NCBI GenBank assembly: GCA_052173415.1
Contig: JBQMYQ010000004.1
Coordinates: 1 to 64,000, forward strand
Reading direction: 5' to 3'
DNA: 64,000 nt
Origin: Wolinella sp052173415
GTDB lineage: Bacteria > Campylobacterota > Campylobacteria > Campylobacterales > Helicobacteraceae
Part shown: piece after piece, positions 62,354-64,000 of the stretch
How positions within the stretch are numbered: the first letter of the stretch is position 1
Layout of the letters: every line of letters starts with the position of its first letter
Notes under the pieces: generated by a model
Seen by the model: only the letters and a program-made list of their open reading frames with translations
The model's database searches: none
Told to the model about the DNA's origin: nothing
Made by a program: the position numbers and the translations under genes

Positions 62354-63826
62354 TTACACGTGGCAGTCTGTCCCACCTGCGCCAATCTTCTCTATCATCT
62401 CCTCGACCACTTGGGCGGCTTTGGGCAAGTGCTCTTTTAACATGCCAAGATATTTAGGGATAATTACCTCTTCCCCTATTTTTCTTACCTCGGGTGAGGC
62501 ATAGTCGCGGATATATTCCTTGAACGTAAGAATCCCATTGGGAATACAGAGATATTTGATCGTAGCTTGTTTGGCTAGGGGCATAAAATTACATCCTGTG
62601 CGTCCTTCACGATAGCATGAGGTGCAAAAGGAGGGTAGTCGCCCTGCACGCACCAGCTCCAAAATAAACTCGTCGATATTGCGGTGATCGCCAATGGCGA
62701 ATTGTTGATTATGGAGGTCATTGCCTTTTTGCTCTTTGGCATAGCCCCCGATTCCTATGTTTGTCCCTGCATCAGTCTGAGAAATGCCACATTTCTGCAA
62801 CATCAAGTCACGTAACTCCGGCTCTTCTCTAGCAGTAAGAATCGTGCCTGTAAAAGGACACATAAGACGTATGATGGCGGCGATTCTTACCAGTTCTTCA
62901 TCGCTGACCGCATAAGAGGAATCGCCTTTTTCTTTGCAGGAGGTAAGTTTAATGCGGGGGAAGGAGATCGTATGAGGTCCAACACCAAAAATTCGCTCCA
63001 AATCCATAGCATGATAAAGCATGGCTAAAATTTCATATTTCCAGTCATAAAGTCCAAAAAGCACGCCAATAGCTACATCATCTAAACCCGCTTTCAAGGC
63101 GCGATGAAGCGCAAAAAGACGCCATTTGTATGCGCCCTTTAAAGTGTTTTGGGGGTGGATTTTCTCATAAGTGCCACGATGATAGGTCTCTTGAAATACC
63201 TGATATGTGCCAATCCCCTCCGCCTTGATTGCACGATACTCCTCTTCAAACATTGGAGCAGCGTTGATATTGACACGACGGATTTCGCTCTTATCTTTCT
63301 TGACGGAATAGATGGTTCTCACACTTTTAGCGATGTAGGCGTAATCACTCTTGGGGTGCTCGCCATAGACGGCGATGAGACGCTTTTGACCGTTATCTAA
63401 AAGTGCCCCTATCTCCTCTATAAGCTCCTTTTCTTGGAGTGTCTTTTTTGACATTTCATCGTTAGAGGAGCGAAAACCACAGTAAGAGCAGTTATTTACG
63501 CAGGGATTGGAGATATAGAGCGGGGAGAATAGCACGATACGATTCCCATAGACCTCCTCTTTGATAAAAGTGGCGGCTTTATAGACCTCTTCCCATAGAT
63601 CTTCATCTTGAATGTGGAGTAAAGTCGCCGTCTCTTCGGGCGTAAGCATCGTGCCTTTGTAGGCATTTTTTTTTGCCTTTTCGATGACACCTAACACCTG
63701 CTCACGCGATGGATTCTCACTCGTCTTAAGAACGCGCGCTATCTCTTCATCGTCGATGAAATTTTGAAACTCGCTCTCTCTCTCCCAAGTCTTGATTCTC
63801 TCGAAGCGATCTTTTGTCCAAGACAT
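62354..63826 (-). CDS. hydG: [FeFe]-hydrogenase maturation radical-SAM protein HydG
   Basis: Splits tyrosine to form CO, cyanide and p-cresol for the H-cluster. Start at MSWTKDRFERI (490 residues) because GGAGGATAATC stands directly before it; the frame is open 12 codons further. Radical SAM motif CVNNCSYCGFRSSN (about 84-97). The C-terminal auxiliary cluster motif C-x2-C-x22-C is exact, starting CTSCYREGRTGC. First maturation gene behind a hydrogenase-like gene end; order hydG-hydE-hydF. Confidence 0.95.
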   Translation of the reverse strand: MSWTKDRFERIKTWERESEFQNFIDDEEIARVLKTSENPSREQVLGVIEKAKKNAYKGTMLTPEETATLLHIQDEDLWEEVYKAATFIKEEVYGNRIVLFSPLYISNPCVNNCSYCGFRSSNDEMSKKTLQEKELIEEIGALLDNGQKRLIAVYGEHPKSDYAYIAKSVRTIYSVKKDKSEIRRVNINAAPMFEEEYRAIKAEGIGTYQVFQETYHRGTYEKIHPQNTLKGAYKWRLFALHRALKAGLDDVAIGVLFGLYDWKYEILAMLYHAMDLERIFGVGPHTISFPRIKLTSCKEKGDSSYAVSDEELVRIAAIIRLMCPFTGTILTAREEPELRDLMLQKCGISQTDAGTNIGIGGYAKEQKGNDLHNQQFAIGDHRNIDEFILELVRAGRLPSFCTSCYREGRTGCNFMPLAKQATIKYLCIPNGILTFKEYIRDYASPEVRKIGEEVIIPKYLGMLKEHLPKAAQVVEEMIEKIGAGGTDCHV

Positions 63827-63843
63827 GATTATCCTCCATAGGT

Positions 63844-63877
63844 AAAGGATTCCCTCGCCCATACAGAGGAATCCTTT
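63844..63877 (-). terminator. Hairpin with paired hexamers before hydG
   Basis: AAAGGATTCC (63844-63853) and GGAATCCTTT (63868-63877) form a perfect 10-base stem with a 14-base loop; both arms hold the dispersed hexamer. In the minus direction it follows the stop at 63885 by 7 bases and precedes the hydG ribosome site. It may partly end or stabilise the upstream message. Confidence 0.6.
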
Positions 63878-63884
63878 AAGTTAT

Positions 63885-64000
63885 TTAGTGTGATGTTTTG
63901 GTTAGGTCTTCTTTAAGCTGTGAAACCTGCATGAGATCCTCTTGCACCCATTTTGGCGCGTGGTGTGTGGCATCACTTAGGGGCACATCTCCTGAGCCAA
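63885..64000 (-). CDS. C-terminal end of a gene, possibly [FeFe]-hydrogenase small subunit (partial)
   Basis: The only minus-strand frame open from the window edge encodes 37 residues (GSGDVPLSDATHHAPKWV then QEDLMQVSQLKEDLTKTSH) and stops at 63885-63887. The piece G-x-PLS-x3-HH resembles the end of the [FeFe]-hydrogenase small-subunit domain (for instance PLSELSHH in Desulfovibrio). Its position right before hydG fits that reading. Too short for a firm call. Confidence 0.4.
   Translation of the reverse strand, partial: GSGDVPLSDATHHAPKWVQEDLMQVSQLKEDLTKTSH

Larger units (their letters stand above)
1..64000. repeat. Dispersed hexamer GGAATC/GATTCC, highly over-represented
   Basis: Seen directly: the hexamer GGAATC (either strand) is scattered over the whole window. 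Hand counts give about 24 copies in positions 1-5176 and 8 copies in 58480-59579, while a random hexamer counted on both strands is expected about 0.5 times per kb. Copies sit in all three codon phases: GGA-ATC (Gly-Ile), GG-GAA-TC and GGG-AAT-C, plus GAT-TCC, G-ATT-CC and GA-TTC-C for the other strand. They also occur between genes. The base before the hexamer is often G. The related AGAATC is clearly rarer (about 9 in the first 5.2 kb). Such frame-independent enrichment argues for selection or biased gain at DNA level. An uptake-sequence role is inference. Confidence 0.7.

Noticed and set aside
1..64000. tRNA, rRNA, CRISPR, transposase or integrase genes
   Set aside because: Read for cloverleaf-like stretches, repeat-spacer patterns and transposase proteins; none could be supported.

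Overview
The window looks like a chromosomal segment of a Campylobacterota (Epsilonproteobacteria) member of the Helicobacter/Wolinella branch. Reasons: several gene blocks keep the order I know from Helicobacter pylori (fabZ-lpxA-clpX-mreB-mreC; comM-def-clpP-tig; kpsF/kdsD-rnj-rsmA near rlmN; nifS-nifU; pdxA-pdxJ). The replication region has ruvC-dnaA-dnaN clustering with short TTATTCACA-type DnaA boxes. Folate and thymidylate genes (folB, thyX) and a thiosulfate dehydrogenase/tetrathionate reductase gene followed by a small exported protein (compare tsdA-tsdC of Wolinella) also fit. A HydEFG maturation cluster implies an [FeFe] hydrogenase. Base composition is moderate (roughly half GC in most genes, lower around 48-58 kb). 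No rRNA, tRNA, CRISPR array, insertion sequence or prophage was found.

Layout. 1-5.2 kb: end of a SPOR-domain gene, a NosL-like protein, ilvB-ilvN and lpxD. 5.3-14.8 kb: AEC-type transporter, ftsK, cheW, a chemoreceptor, ilvE, a band-7/HflK-like protein, a frameshifted hisIE and a two-helix membrane protein. 14.9-24.2 kb (minus strand): a REC-PAS-GGDEF-EAL protein carrying a 14-base G tract at its 3' end, pdxA-pdxJ, comM, def, a degenerate-GGDEF protein, clpP, tig. 24.4-28.0 kb: fliI, nifS, nifU. 28.3-33.4 kb (minus): DUF4197 protein, small coiled-coil protein, kdsD, rnj, rsmA. 33.5-41.9 kb: frameshifted hisF, nucleosidase-like protein, rlmN, a 29-residue membrane peptide, queH, fabZ, lpxA, clpX, mreB, mreC. 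42-47.9 kb: an orphan restriction-type nuclease-domain protein, a nucleotide-sugar dehydrogenase, glmS, a 44-residue basic protein behind a Fur-like site, pldA. 48-52.5 kb: a three-gene sensor/kinase/regulator operon diverging from tsdA-tsdC. 52.5-59.6 kb: folB, plsY, gyrB, dnaN, dnaA, ruvC, thyX with a bipartite origin. 59.6-64 kb: a small membrane protein and hydF, hydE, hydG with the end of a likely hydrogenase-subunit gene.

What stands out. (1) The hexamer GGAATC/GATTCC occurs about ten times more often than chance, in all codon frames and between genes, and is repeatedly paired head-to-head into intergenic hairpins. This is the behaviour of DNA uptake sequences in Haemophilus and Neisseria, and is the strongest candidate here for an undescribed system; comM, a transformation helicase gene, is in the window. 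(2) A membrane-anchored periplasmic sensor, an OmpR-type regulator and a histidine kinase face tsdA across 96 bases that hold a perfect 10-base inverted repeat and two direct repeats spaced by one helical turn. The sensor gene is out of frame at an A8/T8 tract. (3) The G14 tract in the c-di-GMP gene switches the protein between three C-termini. (4) hisF and hisIE carry three single-base indels that are either assembly errors or early decay of histidine synthesis.
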